Part shown: positions 8,130 through 18,113 of the stretch, one piece after another | Layout: the number at the start of each line of letters is the position of its first letter | Numbering within the stretch: position 1 is the first letter of the stretch | Assembly (NCBI RefSeq): GCF_025966695.1 | Contig: NZ_JAOEIY010000007.1 | Location: 262,918-326,917, forward strand | DNA length: 64,000 bases | Reading direction: 5' to 3' | Source: Stutzerimonas sp. S1 | GTDB taxonomy: Bacteria; Pseudomonadota; Gammaproteobacteria; Pseudomonadales; Pseudomonadaceae | Translations under genes and position numbers: made by a program | The notes under the pieces: generated by a model | The model's input: only the letters and a program-made list of their open reading frames with translations | Told to the model about the DNA's origin: nothing | Database searches by the model: none

Positions 8130-9670
8130 GCGGTTTCGTCCACGAAGCGCTGTTCCAGAGATGTGCGCGGTCCTTGCGGCGGTACGCCTTGTCGGCACGC
8201 CAGTTCGCCGACGCTGAGGCCGGCGGCCTGCAGTCGTTCCCGCAGATGGTCCAGCTCGGTGGTGATCAGCGCCGCGGTTTCGGGTCGTTCGGCCCACAGT
8301 TGGCTGGACAGGTTGCCGCGCAGCAACTGTGCCTGGACCTGCAGCGGCCCCAGCGGCGCCATATCGAAGGCCAGTTCGACCTTCCAGAGCACGTCCGCCT
8401 GTTCCTTTTCGCTTTGTCGCTGGCTCTCTTCGCGCTGCAACTTGACCTGCAGCGGCACGATATCGCGCTGATCACGCATCGGCAGTTCCAGTTGCCAGGT
8501 GGTCAGTTGCGTACCGTCCGGAGTGGTCTGCGATTGCGCCAGGCTCGAGAGCTGGTGGGTTTGCAGGCGCGAGACCGCGGCGGCGGCAAGCTTGAGTAGC
8601 AGTTCGAGATCGGCGTGCTCCTCCAGACCCGCTGGCAGTTGGCTGCCCAGCTGGCCGGCTCCCAATGGAAAGCCCAGTGCCGCCTGGCGTGCGCTGGTCT
8701 GGCCGAGTGCCCCCAGGGCGTTGCGCGCGAATGCCGGCAGTGCCTGGCCGGTGGCTGCGCCTACCTGCGCGGCCGCCAGCGGTGTGCTGCCCGGCAGATT
8801 GGGCAGCTGCGCCAATAATCGCAGCAGCGCGACTTTCAGGTCGCCGGAGAGGCCTTCGGTCTGTCCGGCCAGTAGGCGTGCCTCGAGAAACGCGCCGCTG
8901 GCACCGAGCGCTCGCGCCAGTGCTTCGGGATCGCTCAGTTGCTGGATGCTCGGCAGCAGCCCCAACAGTTTGCCGGCCGCACCGCGGACGCCCTCGGGCA
9001 CCGATCCGGCCATGGCTTCCAGTACTTTGAAAATCCCTTCCAGCGAGGCTTGACGGTTCTGCTGCGCGGCCAGCTGCTGACCCAGCAGCAGACGGTCGAA
9101 AAGACCGCTCAGTGGTACGAAACTCAATGCCTGGCTGCCTTGCACCTGGGCGGTGAGCAAGCTGCCAAGGGCCAGCGGCATGCTCGATTCGATCTGCAGT
9201 TTCTGCCCAGCCAGCGGCGAGTTGAGCAGGCTCAGTACCACCTGAAAGGACGGACGCCCGTCGGCGCCGATCTGCTGGCCGGTAGCGATCACTTTCCCCT
9301 GGATGGTGCTGCCGGCTGGCAACAGCGTCAGGTCGATGCTCTGCAGCGGCTGGTTGCGCCCTGGCTGCGGCTGCGCCAGCAGGCGGCTGTCGGACAGCGC
9401 GGCCACCGCGTAGCTGGTGCCCGGCAACACGGCGCGTGAGCTGTTGGCTTCGACGGTAGCCTGGCGACCATTGTCCAGCGTCAGGCGCAATACCAACTGG
9501 AAGCTTTGTGCCGTTTCCTTGACGGAAATGACTTCGGCCTGCGCGCTTTCACCGGCGCTCAGCAACCCCTGCATCGGTTGTAGCAGCTTGAGCGCCAGGT
9601 CGAGCGCGGCGGTGCCGGCGCGAGGCGCGCTGCTGGCAGGCACGGGGGAGGCGCTCTTGATCTCGGTCAT
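8126..9670 (-). CDS. fliK: Flagellar hook-length control protein, FliK family
   Basis: 514 residues. The N-terminal and middle parts are Gln/Ala/Leu-rich and of low complexity, as expected for a ruler region. The last 90 or so residues form the Flg_hook domain: W-K-V-E-L-A-F-D-M-A-P-L-G-P-L-Q-V and the following L-R-E-R-L-Q-A-A-G-L. FliK is exported during hook assembly and switches the export apparatus from rod/hook to filament substrates. The gene is antiparallel to the che and ccm genes and overlaps the FlhB-like gene by 4 bases. Other Pseudomonas carry a further fliK near fliL; whether this genome has two copies cannot be told here. Confidence 0.88.
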   Translation of the reverse strand: MTEIKSASPVPASSAPRAGTAALDLALKLLQPMQGLLSAGESAQAEVISVKETAQSFQLVLRLTLDNGRQATVEANSSRAVLPGTSYAVAALSDSRLLAQPQPGRNQPLQSIDLTLLPAGSTIQGKVIATGQQIGADGRPSFQVVLSLLNSPLAGQKLQIESSMPLALGSLLTAQVQGSQALSFVPLSGLFDRLLLGQQLAAQQNRQASLEGIFKVLEAMAGSVPEGVRGAAGKLLGLLPSIQQLSDPEALARALGASGAFLEARLLAGQTEGLSGDLKVALLRLLAQLPNLPGSTPLAAAQVGAATGQALPAFARNALGALGQTSARQAALGFPLGAGQLGSQLPAGLEEHADLELLLKLAAAAVSRLQTHQLSSLAQSQTTPDGTQLTTWQLELPMRDQRDIVPLQVKLQREESQRQSEKEQADVLWKVELAFDMAPLGPLQVQAQLLRGNLSSQLWAERPETAALITTELDHLRERLQAAGLSVGELACRQGVPPQGPRTSLEQRFVDETA

Positions 9671-9806
9671 TTTTCCTCAAATGCTCTTACAACCTTTCGC
9701 TTCCGTGGCCTTCGGAGTCAGGGGTTGCCATGTATAATTCCGACCGCTCTGGGCTGGCTGCTTGATTATAGCGGCCAGGCTCTTTTCATCTTGAGGTGCC
9801 GCCGGC

Positions 9807-10442
9807 GTGTCAATTCCCTTTCTCGAAGCTGTGGCGCTCGCCTGCGAGCGGGATTGGCGACTGCTGTTCGAGCAGCTCGAACTCCGCCTGGAAAGCGGCC
9901 AGATGCTACAGATCTCCGGCCCCAACGGCAGTGGCAAGACTAGCCTGTTGCGTCTGCTTTGCGGGCTGATGCAGCCGACAGCGGGGCAGATCCTGCTCAA
10001 GGGACAGCCGCTCGAGTCGCAGCGCAGTGAGCTGGCGCGCAATCTGCTGTGGATTGGGCATGCAGCGGGCATCAAGGGGCTGCTCACGCCTGAAGAAAAC
10101 CTCAGCTGGCTGTGCGCGTTGCACCAACCAGCCGACCGTGAGGCGATCTGGCAGGCGCTGGCGCAGGTCGGGTTGCGCGGTTTCGAGGACGTCCCCTGTC
10201 ATACCCTGTCTGCCGGCCAGCAGCGTCGGGTCGGCTTGGCGCGGTTGTATCTCGCACCGCCACCGCTGTGGATTCTCGACGAGCCGTTCACCGCACTCGA
10301 CAAGCATGGCGTTGCCCAGCTCGAGCGGCATCTGGCCCGACACTGCGAAGAGGGCGGACTGGTGGTGCTGACCACCCATCACACGCTGACGGAAAAACCC
10401 GCCGGCTACCGCGAACTGGATCTTGGGCAGCGCGCCGCATGA
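9807..10442 (+). CDS. ccmA: Heme exporter ATPase CcmA
   Basis: 211 residues. ATPase of the CcmABCD complex that releases holo-CcmE from the inner membrane. Walker A G-P-N-G-S-G-K-T (near residue 43), signature L-S-A-G-Q-Q-R-R and Walker B L-W-I-L-D-E-P are all present. The GTG at 9807 is the most upstream start giving the conserved [10 protein letters not shown] opening; the RBS is weak. First gene of a ccm operon whose members mostly overlap by about 4 bases. The promoter must lie in the 136-base gap shared with divergent fliK. Confidence 0.95.
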   Translation: MSIPFLEAVALACERDWRLLFEQLELRLESGQMLQISGPNGSGKTSLLRLLCGLMQPTAGQILLKGQPLESQRSELARNLLWIGHAAGIKGLLTPEENLSWLCALHQPADREAIWQALAQVGLRGFEDVPCHTLSAGQQRRVGLARLYLAPPPLWILDEPFTALDKHGVAQLERHLARHCEEGGLVVLTTHHTLTEKPAGYRELDLGQRAA

Positions 10443-11110
10443 GCAGTGTTTTCACCCTCCTGGTAGCCCGCGAGGCCCGACTGCTATGTCGTCGTCCGGC
10501 CGAGCTGGCCAATCCGTTGGTGTTCTTCGCCATCGTCATCGCGCTGTTTCCACTGGCGGTCGGCCCCGAGTCGCAACTGTTGCAAACGATTTCGCCCGGG
10601 CTGGTGTGGGTTGCGGCGCTTCTGGCCGTACTGCTGTCGCTGGACGGGCTGTTCCGTAGTGATTTCGAAGACGGCTCGCTCGAGCAGTGGGTCGTTTCGC
10701 CGCACCCGCTGGCGCTTCTGGTGCTCGCCAAGGTGCTGGCACACTGGGTATTTTCGGGGCTGGCGCTGGTCTTGCTGGCTCCCTTGCTGGGGCTGATGCT
10801 GGGCCTGCCGCCGAGTGCGTTGCCAGTGCTGCTGCTGTCGCTGCTGCTCGGCACGCCGATTCTCAGTTTGCTCGGTGCTGTTGGCGCGGCGCTGACTGTC
10901 GGACTCAAGCGTGGCGGCCTGTTGCTGGCACTGCTGATCCTGCCGCTGTATATCCCGGTGTTGATTCTCGGCAGCGGCGCATTGCAGGCGGCCTTGCAAG
11001 GCTTGCCTGCGGTCGGTCATCTGCTATGGCTGGCCAGCCTGACTGCGTTGGCGGTTACCCTGACACCCTTTGCGATCGCCGCTGGGCTGAAGATCAGCGT
11101 CGGTGAATAG
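10439..11110 (+). CDS. ccmB: Heme exporter permease CcmB
   Basis: 223 residues with six hydrophobic membrane segments, the usual CcmB size. The start [12 protein letters not shown] and motif P-L-V-F-F-A-I-V near residue 25 are typical. The ATG overlaps the ccmA stop (ATGA), which fixes the start although the frame is open upstream. Together with CcmA it forms the transporter that drives release of heme-loaded CcmE from CcmC. Confidence 0.95.
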   Translation: MSSVFTLLVAREARLLCRRPAELANPLVFFAIVIALFPLAVGPESQLLQTISPGLVWVAALLAVLLSLDGLFRSDFEDGSLEQWVVSPHPLALLVLAKVLAHWVFSGLALVLLAPLLGLMLGLPPSALPVLLLSLLLGTPILSLLGAVGAALTVGLKRGGLLLALLILPLYIPVLILGSGALQAALQGLPAVGHLLWLASLTALAVTLTPFAIAAGLKISVGE

Positions 11111-11205
11111 CTGTACATAACGATGGCCGGATTCACGGCGTTCCGCCGGTCACTGAAGATTGTCGAGGCCGGGTTGTCTGCCTCTTACAACGATGAGTCA
11201 TTTCG

Positions 11206-11961
11206 ATGAACTGGACATGGTTTCACAAGCTGGGTTCGCCCAAGTGGTTCTACGAGATCAGCGGCCGCTGGCTGCCGTGGCTGGGCTGGAGTGCGGCTGT
11301 CCTCATCATCGTGGGGACGATCTGGGCGCTGGCGTTCGCCCCCGAGGATTACCAGCAGGGCAACAGTTTCCGGATCATCTATATCCACGTACCAGCGGCC
11401 TTTCTCGCTCAGTCGGTCTACGTGATGCTCGCCGTGGCCGGCATTGTCGGCCTGGTCTGGAAGATGAAGCTCGCCGACGTTGCCTTGCAGCAGGCGGCTC
11501 CCATCGGCGCGTGGATGACGTTCATTGCATTGCTCACGGGTGCAGTGTGGGGTAAGCCCACCTGGGGCGCATGGTGGGTGTGGGACGCGCGACTGACTTC
11601 GATGCTGATTCTGCTGTTTCTGTATTTCGGCGTGATCGCGCTCGGCCAGGCGATCAGCAATCGCGACAGCGCGGCCAAGGCTTGCGCGGTGCTGGCGATC
11701 GTCGGCGTGGTGAACATTCCGATCATCAAGTACTCGGTGGAATGGTGGAACACCCTGCATCAGCCGGCCACCTTCAAGGTCACCGAGAAGCCGGCAATGC
11801 CAGCAGAGATGTGGCTGCCGCTGCTGGTGATGGTGGTGGGTTTCTATTGCTTCTTCGCCGCCGTGCTGCTGATGCGCATGCGCCTGGAAGTCCTGCGTCG
11901 CGAGTCGCGCAGCAGCTGGGTGAAGACCGAGATCAAGGCTCTGGTGGGGAAAGTGTCGTGA
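11206..11961 (+). CDS. ccmC: Heme-handling protein CcmC
   Basis: 251 residues, six membrane helices. Loads heme onto CcmE. It carries the tryptophan-rich periplasmic WWD motif [11 protein letters not shown] (near residue 120) and flanking histidines (I-Y-I-H-V-P-A-A near residue 60). The 95-base gap after ccmB is the only sizeable gap in the operon and may contain an internal promoter, but none is convincing. The stop overlaps the ccmD start. Confidence 0.95.
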   Translation: MNWTWFHKLGSPKWFYEISGRWLPWLGWSAAVLIIVGTIWALAFAPEDYQQGNSFRIIYIHVPAAFLAQSVYVMLAVAGIVGLVWKMKLADVALQQAAPIGAWMTFIALLTGAVWGKPTWGAWWVWDARLTSMLILLFLYFGVIALGQAISNRDSAAKACAVLAIVGVVNIPIIKYSVEWWNTLHQPATFKVTEKPAMPAEMWLPLLVMVVGFYCFFAAVLLMRMRLEVLRRESRSSWVKTEIKALVGKVS

Positions 11962-12134
11962 ATTTTTCGTCTTTCGCCGATTTCATCGCCATGGGCAACC
12001 ATGGCCTGTATGTCTGGACCTCCTATGGCATCAGCCTGGCGGTCCTGATTCTCAACGTGGCCCTGCCGATGCTGGCGCGCCGCCGTTACCTGCAAGACGA
12101 GGCGCGTCGTCTGCGCCGGGAGGAAATGAAGTGA
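11958..12134 (+). CDS. ccmD: Heme exporter protein CcmD
   Basis: 58 residues, too short for many gene callers. GTG start overlapping the ccmC stop (GTGA). One membrane segment (about residues 20-38, [11 protein letters not shown]) preceded by [12 protein letters not shown] and followed by a charged Arg/Glu-rich tail, the classical CcmD pattern. It stabilises the CcmABC-holoCcmE complex. The stop overlaps the ccmE start. Confidence 0.93.
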   Translation: MNFSSFADFIAMGNHGLYVWTSYGISLAVLILNVALPMLARRRYLQDEARRLRREEMK

Positions 12135-12598
12135 ATCCGGTGCGCAAGAAACGTCTGTTCATCGTGCTGGCAATCCTCGCTGGCGTGGGTATCGCCGTTG
12201 CATTGGCGCTGTCGGCCTTGCAGCAGAACATCAACCTGTTCTACACGCCGACACAGATCGCCAACGGCGAGGCGCCCGAAGGCACGCGAATTCGCGCAGG
12301 CGGTCTGGTGGAAACCGGCTCGGTGCAGCGTTCCAACGACTCGCTGAGCGTGGCCTTCCGCGTGACCGATGGCGCGGCCACGGTGACGGTGAACTATCAG
12401 GGCATCCTGCCGGACCTGTTTCGCGAAGGGCAGGGTATCGTCGCCCTGGGGCGAGTGAACGCCGATGGTGTGCTGGTCGCCGATGAAGTGCTGGCCAAGC
12501 ACGACGAGAACTACATGCCGCCGGAAGTTTCGCAGGCGCTCGAGAAGAGCGGAATGATGAAGCATTACGAAGGCGGCAAGCAGGAGTACGCCAAATGA
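12131..12598 (+). CDS. ccmE: Periplasmic heme chaperone CcmE
   Basis: 155 residues. N-terminal membrane anchor (about residues 9-29) and a periplasmic beta-barrel. The heme-binding histidine H124 is in the motif [11 protein letters not shown], which also has the conserved tyrosine. GTG start overlapping ccmD. CcmE receives heme from CcmC and delivers it to the CcmF/CcmH ligation complex. Confidence 0.96.
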   Translation: MNPVRKKRLFIVLAILAGVGIAVALALSALQQNINLFYTPTQIANGEAPEGTRIRAGGLVETGSVQRSNDSLSVAFRVTDGAATVTVNYQGILPDLFREGQGIVALGRVNADGVLVADEVLAKHDENYMPPEVSQALEKSGMMKHYEGGKQEYAK

Positions 12599-14568
12599 TT
12601 CCGGAGCTCGGTCACCTGGCGATGATCCTGGCGCTATGCCTCGCATGCGTACAGGGCACGCTGCCCTTGATTGGCGCCTGGCGCGGCGATCGACAGTGGA
12701 TGAGCCTGGCGCAGCCGGCCGCCTGGGGGCAGTTCTCGTTTCTCGCCTTCGCGTTCGCCTGCCTGACCTATGCCTTCATGGTCGATGATTTCTCTGTCGC
12801 CTACGTGGCACAGAACTCCAACAGCGCACTGCCTTGGTATTACAAGTTCAGCGCGGTATGGGGTGCCCACGAAGGCTCGCTGTTGTTGTGGGCCTTCATC
12901 CTGTCAGCTTGGACTTTCGCGGTGGCGGTCTTCTCGCGTCAGCTGCCGGAGGAGATGCTGGCACGGGTGCTGGGCGTGATGGGCTTGATCAGCATCGGTT
13001 TCCTGCTGTTCCTCATCGTTACCTCCAACCCCTTCGATCGTTTGTTACCGCAGTCGCCGATGGACGGTCGCGACCTCAATCCGCTGTTGCAGGATTTCGG
13101 TCTGGTGGTGCATCCGCCAATGCTCTACATGGGCTATGTCGGCTTCTCCGTGGCCTTCGCCTTCGCCATCGCCGCACTACTCGGCGGGCGTCTGGATGCC
13201 GCCTGGGCGCGTTGGTCGCGACCTTGGACTCTCGTGGCCTGGGCCTTCCTCGGCATCGGCATTGCACTGGGCTCCTGGTGGGCCTATTACGAGCTTGGCT
13301 GGGGTGGCTGGTGGTTCTGGGACCCGGTGGAGAACGCCTCGTTCATGCCCTGGCTGGTTGGCACGGCGTTGATTCATTCACTGGCCGTCACCGAGAAACG
13401 CGGTGTGTTCAAGAGCTGGACGGTGCTGCTGGCCATCGCGGCCTTCTCCCTGAGTCTGCTGGGGACCTTCCTGGTGCGTTCCGGGGTGCTGACTTCGGTG
13501 CATGCGTTTGCCACCGATCCGGAGCGTGGCGTGTTCATCCTGGTGTTCCTGCTGATCGTGGTCGGCGGATCGCTCACGCTGTTCGCCCTGCGCGCGCCGG
13601 TGGTCAAGAGTCAGGTTGGCTTCGGCTTGTGGTCGCGGGAGACCCTTCTGCTGGTCAACAACCTGCTGCTGGTGGTGGCCACTGCGATGATCCTGCTCGG
13701 CACCTTGTATCCACTGCTTCTTGATGCGCTGTCCGGCGCCAAGCTGTCGGTGGGGCCGCCGTACTTCAACGCCATGTTCGTGCCGCTGATGGCGGCGCTG
13801 ATGCTGGCGCTTGCCGTGGGTATCCTGGTGCGCTGGAAGGACACTCCCTGGCAATGGTTGATGGGCATGCTGGCGCCGGTTCTGATCGCCAGTGCCGTCC
13901 TCGGCGGCCTCGGCTCGCTGTTGTTTGGTGACTTCCACTGGGCGGTCCTGGCGGTCAGCTTCCTTGCTGCCTGGGTTGTGCTGGCGAGTGTGCGTGACCT
14001 GCTCGACAAGACGCGCCACAAGGGACTGCTCAAGGGCATGCGTAGCCTGGCGCCGAGTTACTGGGGCATGCATCTTGCCCACCTTGGTCTGGTGATGTGC
14101 GCGCTCGGCGTGGTGCTCACCAGCCAGCAGAGCGCCGAGCGTGACCTGCGCCTGGCGCCGGGCGAGGCGCTGGAACTGGGCGGCTACCAGTTCGTCTTCG
14201 AGGGTGCGCAGCACCATGAAGGGCCGAATTACACTTCCGATCGCGCCACCGTCCGCGTACTCGACGATGGTGAGGAGGTTGCCGTTCTGCATCCGGAGAA
14301 ACGTCTGTACACCGTGCAGCAGATGCCAATGACCGAGGCTGGTATCGACGCCGGGTTCACGCGTGATCTCTATGTGGCGCTCGGCGAACCTCTAGGCGAT
14401 GGTGCCTGGGCCGTGCGGGTACATATCAAGCCGTTCGTCCGCTGGATCTGGCTCGGCGGACTGATGATGGCCTTTGGCGGCGTGCTGGCGGCGAGCGATC
14501 GGCGTTATCGGGTCAAGGTGAAAACCCGAGTGCGCGAAGCGCTGGGGCTGGTTGGACAAGGAGCCTGA
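12595..14568 (+). CDS. ccmF: Cytochrome c heme lyase subunit CcmF
   Basis: 657 residues, a large multi-helix membrane protein. It contains the WWD motif [14 protein letters not shown] (near residue 240), conserved histidines such as W-G-A-H-E-G-S (near residue 91) and V-V-H-P-P-M-L-Y (near residue 172). It catalyses attachment of heme from CcmE to apocytochrome c with CcmH/CcmI. Its ATG overlaps the ccmE stop. Confidence 0.97.
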   Translation: MIPELGHLAMILALCLACVQGTLPLIGAWRGDRQWMSLAQPAAWGQFSFLAFAFACLTYAFMVDDFSVAYVAQNSNSALPWYYKFSAVWGAHEGSLLLWAFILSAWTFAVAVFSRQLPEEMLARVLGVMGLISIGFLLFLIVTSNPFDRLLPQSPMDGRDLNPLLQDFGLVVHPPMLYMGYVGFSVAFAFAIAALLGGRLDAAWARWSRPWTLVAWAFLGIGIALGSWWAYYELGWGGWWFWDPVENASFMPWLVGTALIHSLAVTEKRGVFKSWTVLLAIAAFSLSLLGTFLVRSGVLTSVHAFATDPERGVFILVFLLIVVGGSLTLFALRAPVVKSQVGFGLWSRETLLLVNNLLLVVATAMILLGTLYPLLLDALSGAKLSVGPPYFNAMFVPLMAALMLALAVGILVRWKDTPWQWLMGMLAPVLIASAVLGGLGSLLFGDFHWAVLAVSFLAAWVVLASVRDLLDKTRHKGLLKGMRSLAPSYWGMHLAHLGLVMCALGVVLTSQQSAERDLRLAPGEALELGGYQFVFEGAQHHEGPNYTSDRATVRVLDDGEEVAVLHPEKRLYTVQQMPMTEAGIDAGFTRDLYVALGEPLGDGAWAVRVHIKPFVRWIWLGGLMMAFGGVLAASDRRYRVKVKTRVREALGLVGQGA

Positions 14569-14569
14569 T

Positions 14570-15097
14570 GTGAAACGATTGCTGATGTTGCTGCCGCTGG
14601 CGATTTTTCTGGTGGTGGCGGTATTTCTCTACCGTGGACTGTTCCTCAATCCGGCCGAGCTGCCCTCGGCACTGATCGGCAAGCCGTTTCCGGCGTTCGA
14701 CCTGCCGGCGGTGGAAGGGGATCGGCGTCTCCGTCGGGAGGATCTGCTCGGCAAGCCAGCGCTGGTCAATGTCTGGGCTACCTGGTGCCCGACCTGCAAA
14801 GCCGAGCACCAGATGCTCAATCAGCTGGCCGCCCAGGGCGTGCTGATTCACGGCATCAACTACAAGGATGACAATGCCAAGGCGCAGCAGTGGCTCAAGG
14901 ACTTCCTTGATCCGTACCAGCTCAACGTGAGCGATCCGGAAGGCAAGCTGGGGCTGGATCTGGGTGTCTACGGCGCACCGGAAACCTTCCTGATCGACAA
15001 GACGGGCGTCATCCGTCACAAGTACGTCGGGGCAATCGATGAGCGGGTCTGGCGCGAACAGCTGGCGGCGCTTTATCAGGAGCTGGTGGACGAATGA
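14570..15097 (+). CDS. ccmG: Thiol:disulfide oxidoreductase CcmG/DsbE
   Basis: 175 residues. An N-terminal membrane anchor (about 5-22) is followed by a thioredoxin fold with the reducing active site W-A-T-W-C-P-T-C-K near residue 70 and the cis-proline region Y-G-A-P-E-T-F. It keeps apocytochrome CxxCH cysteines reduced. The GTG at 14570 sits 1 base after the ccmF stop with the RBS AAGGAG at 14558-14563. A TTG further upstream is in frame but less likely. Confidence 0.94.
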   Translation: MKRLLMLLPLAIFLVVAVFLYRGLFLNPAELPSALIGKPFPAFDLPAVEGDRRLRREDLLGKPALVNVWATWCPTCKAEHQMLNQLAAQGVLIHGINYKDDNAKAQQWLKDFLDPYQLNVSDPEGKLGLDLGVYGAPETFLIDKTGVIRHKYVGAIDERVWREQLAALYQELVDE

Positions 15098-15567
15098 AAC
15101 AATTGATTCGCGCCGCATTGCTCGGTCTGTTTGTCAGCGTGACGGCACATGCCGCCATCGATACCTACGATTTCAAGGACGAAGCCGAGCGTGAGCGCTA
15201 CCGCACCCTCACCGAGGAGTTGCGCTGCCCGAAGTGCCAAAACCAGAACATCGCCGATTCCAACGCGCCGATTGCCATGGACCTGCGTGAAGAGATCTTC
15301 CGCATGCTGGAAGAGGGTAAGAGCAACGACGAGATCGTCGACTACCTGGTGGATCGCTATGGTGATTTCGTTCGCTACAACCCGCCGGTGAATACCACAA
15401 CGCTGCTGCTTTGGTACGGGCCGGCGGGCTTGCTGGTTCTCGGTTTCGGCGTGCTAGCGGTAATACTGGTGCGTCGCCGCCGAGTGGATGCCGCGCCTGC
15501 GGCGCGAACCCTTTCCGATGCCGAGCGCCAACGCCTCGCCACGTTGCTGGATAAAAAAGACTCATGA
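15094..15567 (+). CDS. ccmH: Cytochrome c maturation protein CcmH (reductase/ligase subunit)
   Basis: 157 residues. Signal peptide or anchor at residues 1-20, then the conserved [11 protein letters not shown] motif (redox CxxC) near residue 45 and one membrane helix near 105-127 before a short cytoplasmic tail. It acts with CcmF and CcmG in handling apocytochrome thiols. The 4-base overlaps with ccmG and ccmI show co-translation. Confidence 0.95.
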   Translation: MKQLIRAALLGLFVSVTAHAAIDTYDFKDEAERERYRTLTEELRCPKCQNQNIADSNAPIAMDLREEIFRMLEEGKSNDEIVDYLVDRYGDFVRYNPPVNTTTLLLWYGPAGLLVLGFGVLAVILVRRRRVDAAPAARTLSDAERQRLATLLDKKDS

Positions 15568-16775
15568 TCGATTTCTGGATCGCTGCCGGCCTGCTGTTGC
15601 TGGTAGCTCTGGCTTTTCTGCTGCTGCCCATTCTGCGTGGGCGCAAGACACAGGCCGAAGAGGACCGTACCGCGCTCAATGTCGCCCTTTATCAGGAGCG
15701 CCTAGCCGAACTCACCGCGCAGCAAGCCGCTGGCCTCCTAACCGACGATCAGCTGGAGGCCGGGCGTGCCGATGCCGCGCGCGAGCTGCTGGACGATACC
15801 GAAGGCAGTGAGGCCCAGCGCCATGACCGGCTCGGGCGTGCAGTGCCGCTGATTGCGGCGCTGCTGGTACCGCTGCTGGGCTATGGTCTCTATCTGCACT
15901 GGGGTGCCAGCGATAAGGTCGAGCTGGCCCGGCAGTTTGGCGAGCAGCCGCGTTCCATCGAGGAGATGACCGTGCGCCTGGAACGGGCGGTCGAGGCGCA
16001 ACCTGATTCCGCAGAGGGCTGGTACTTCCTCGGACGAACCTACATGAATCAGGAGCGCCCTGCCGATGCTGCCAAGGCGTTCGCGCGGGTAGTTGAGCTG
16101 GCAGGGCGTCAGCCGGAACTGCTGGGCCAGTGGGCGCAGGCGCTGTATTTCGCTCGAGGTCGCCAGTGGTCGGCCGAGCTGCAGGCGCTGACCGACGAGG
16201 CGCTGCGTGCCGACCCCCAAGAAGTGACTAGCCTTGGTCTACTCGGTATCGCCGCGTTCGAAGAGGGGCGCTTCCAGGATGCGATCGGGTTTTGGGAACG
16301 CCTGGTGGCCACGCTTCCGGCAGAGGATCCTTCCCGCGAGGCGATCAAGGGTGGTATCGCCCGCGCGCGGGAACAATTGGGCGATGCAGCGCCTCCAGCT
16401 CAGATAAGTGCCACGCCAGAGGCCGCTGCAGTTCGTCTGCAGATCGAGGTGGATCTGGCTCCGGCGCTGGAAAAGGAGGTGCGCCCGGATGACAGCGTGT
16501 TCATCTTCGCGCGTGCCGTTTCCGGGCCGGCGATACCCCTGGCAGCCAAGCGTCTGACCGTCGCCGAGTTGCCGGCAGCCGTCACGCTGGGCGATGCTGA
16601 TGCAATGATGCCGCAGCTGAAGATGTCGAATTATCCCGAGGTAACCCTGGTGGCCCGAATTTCGCGGCAGGGGAATGCAACCAAAGGCGAGTGGGTGGGT
16701 CAGAGCGAGGCGCTGAAAACAGCGGAGGGCGACAAGACCGTTCGCCTGACGATCGACCAGCCCGACACGCCTTGA
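15564..16775 (+). CDS. ccmI: Cytochrome c maturation protein CcmI (CycH)
   Basis: 403 residues. Two N-terminal membrane segments (about residues 2-22 and 95-112) flank a cytoplasmic loop. A periplasmic TPR region (about 130-270, for example [10 protein letters not shown]) binds apocytochrome c, and a C-terminal beta-rich domain (about 290-403) begins near [10 protein letters not shown]. Last gene of the ccm operon, overlapping ccmH. It presents apocytochrome to the heme lyase complex. Confidence 0.94.
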   Translation: MIDFWIAAGLLLLVALAFLLLPILRGRKTQAEEDRTALNVALYQERLAELTAQQAAGLLTDDQLEAGRADAARELLDDTEGSEAQRHDRLGRAVPLIAALLVPLLGYGLYLHWGASDKVELARQFGEQPRSIEEMTVRLERAVEAQPDSAEGWYFLGRTYMNQERPADAAKAFARVVELAGRQPELLGQWAQALYFARGRQWSAELQALTDEALRADPQEVTSLGLLGIAAFEEGRFQDAIGFWERLVATLPAEDPSREAIKGGIARAREQLGDAAPPAQISATPEAAAVRLQIEVDLAPALEKEVRPDDSVFIFARAVSGPAIPLAAKRLTVAELPAAVTLGDADAMMPQLKMSNYPEVTLVARISRQGNATKGEWVGQSEALKTAEGDKTVRLTIDQPDTP

Positions 16776-16804
16776 CGCGCTGAAGGGCGCCGGAGGGTGT
16801 GAAG

Positions 16805-17239
16805 ATGCACGTGCAAGGTTGCTATGCTCCATCGGTCCGGCTCGGGCAGCGGGTCGCTGTACTGAGCCTGACCCTGCTTCTGGGCGCGTGTGCCGGGACA
16901 CCCTACGAAGCCGAACGGCCAGCCCCACCTGTCAAGCCTGTGCCGCAGGAGCCGGTGCAACGCGGTCCGGTCATTGCTCCACCGCCCATTCAGACGCCGC
17001 CAGCGCCGCGGGCTCCAGCCGTCCAGCGCAGCCACCCACGCTACGCTCCGCCGCCTCATGCTGCGGCGCATTGGGACAATCGGTTGGGCGTCTATGTTGT
17101 CGAAGGCAGCGAGCTGTACTATCGCGAGCGTCTTTACTATCGCTGGGATGGGCAATGGTACTGTGCCGGCAGGCCTGATGGCCCTTGGGATCCGGTCGCG
17201 CTGCCCAGCGTTCCGCCGGGGTTGCGTAATCGCTACTGA
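16805..17239 (+). CDS. Small Pro-rich lipoprotein of unknown function
   Basis: 144 residues from the ATG at 16805, 8 bases after the RBS GGAGG; a GTG two codons earlier is possible. A hydrophobic signal ends in the lipobox L-L-L-G-A-C, with the lipidated cysteine at residue 29. The next 50 residues are Pro/Ala-rich. The C-terminal part is aromatic: H-W-D-N-R-L-G-V-Y-V-V-E-G and Y-Y-R-W-D-G-Q-W-Y. Probably surface or outer-membrane anchored. It may be transcribed after ccmI (29-base gap) but is not a known Ccm component. Confidence 0.7.
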   Translation: MHVQGCYAPSVRLGQRVAVLSLTLLLGACAGTPYEAERPAPPVKPVPQEPVQRGPVIAPPPIQTPPAPRAPAVQRSHPRYAPPPHAAAHWDNRLGVYVVEGSELYYRERLYYRWDGQWYCAGRPDGPWDPVALPSVPPGLRNRY

Positions 17240-17392
17240 CCGCTGCCAGGGCTCAGGTGTGGGGTGTTCGGTTTCTTTTTCGCAGCTCGTGCTAAAGGCC
17301 GATAGTGCGTTGCCGATAAGCAGTCAGCAGGGGCGATGCTAGATTGTCACCTGCCCCCAGCCGCATGATGAGCCTACGCCCGGAGTCGATCC

Positions 17393-17689
17393 ATGAATGC
17401 TTCCGTCAAACGCCTCGAGGAAACCGGTAGCGCGCTGCGTGATGCGCTGGTGCAACAGGACTGGGCGGCCATCAGCGTGCTTGACCACCAATGCCGTCAG
17501 GCGGTCGAGGAGGCCATGCACGAGTCCGAGCGGGATGAGGCGCAGATACGCCAAAGCATGCAGCAGTTGCTGAGTCTTTACGGCGAGCTGGTCGGAGCCT
17601 GCCAGGCAGAGCAGCAGCGTATCGCCAACGAGCTGCTGCAACTCAATCAGTCCCAGCAGCGCGCGAAGGTATATCAACTGTTCGGCTGA
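17393..17689 (+). CDS. FliT-like flagellar chaperone / PA1096-type protein
   Basis: 98 residues, all predicted helical, rich in Gln/Glu/Leu and without a signal or membrane segment; size and composition fit FliT/FleP-type export chaperones. In P. aeruginosa a similar small helical gene stands between fliS and fleQ. Here fliS is missing and a 424-base gap leads to fleQ. The start at 17393 follows the weak RBS GGAG (17381-17384). The assignment rests on position, size and helix pattern only. Confidence 0.6.
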   Translation: MNASVKRLEETGSALRDALVQQDWAAISVLDHQCRQAVEEAMHESERDEAQIRQSMQQLLSLYGELVGACQAEQQRIANELLQLNQSQQRAKVYQLFG

Positions 17690-18113
17690 TCTACGGCCGT
17701 TCTGTCGAGTCACGACGGTAGCGCGTCGAAGTGCCGCAGTGGTACTTGCGACTGACCGGGCGCGTGGCTTTTTTCGGTGTTTCCCGATTTGCCGTTTACC
17801 CCAAAATTCCTGCTGAAAAGTAGGGATATAGTCGCTTAAAGGCGGCATCTCTCCCGCGACCGATAGATTTTTGACTGTCTGGCTCGCTCCTCGATTTTGT
17901 CTTTTCTTCTGATATTGCGCTGTCGGAATGCGTATCAGCGCATGTTCGTCGTGCTTCCTATGACGCCTTTAGTCGAGAATTCACGTCATAAATTTGACTC
18001 AGTTCATTTTTTTTAATTAACTAGCGGCCAATTGCCTTCGGTGTGGTCGCCTTTCTACATGGATGCGAAAACGCAGGCCTTCTTTCCAGCAATCCAAGAG
18101 CCCTATAAACAAG
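17690..18113 (+). promoter_or_regulatory. Long AT-rich leader/promoter region of fleQ
   Basis: 424 bases without a supported gene. The right half is T-rich compared with the surrounding genes. A weak sigma70-like TTGACT lies at 17994-17999, before a run of T residues and TTAATTAACT. No convincing sigma54 element is seen. In P. aeruginosa fleQ is sigma70-transcribed and repressed by Vfr. I cannot identify a Vfr site with confidence. Confidence 0.35.
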
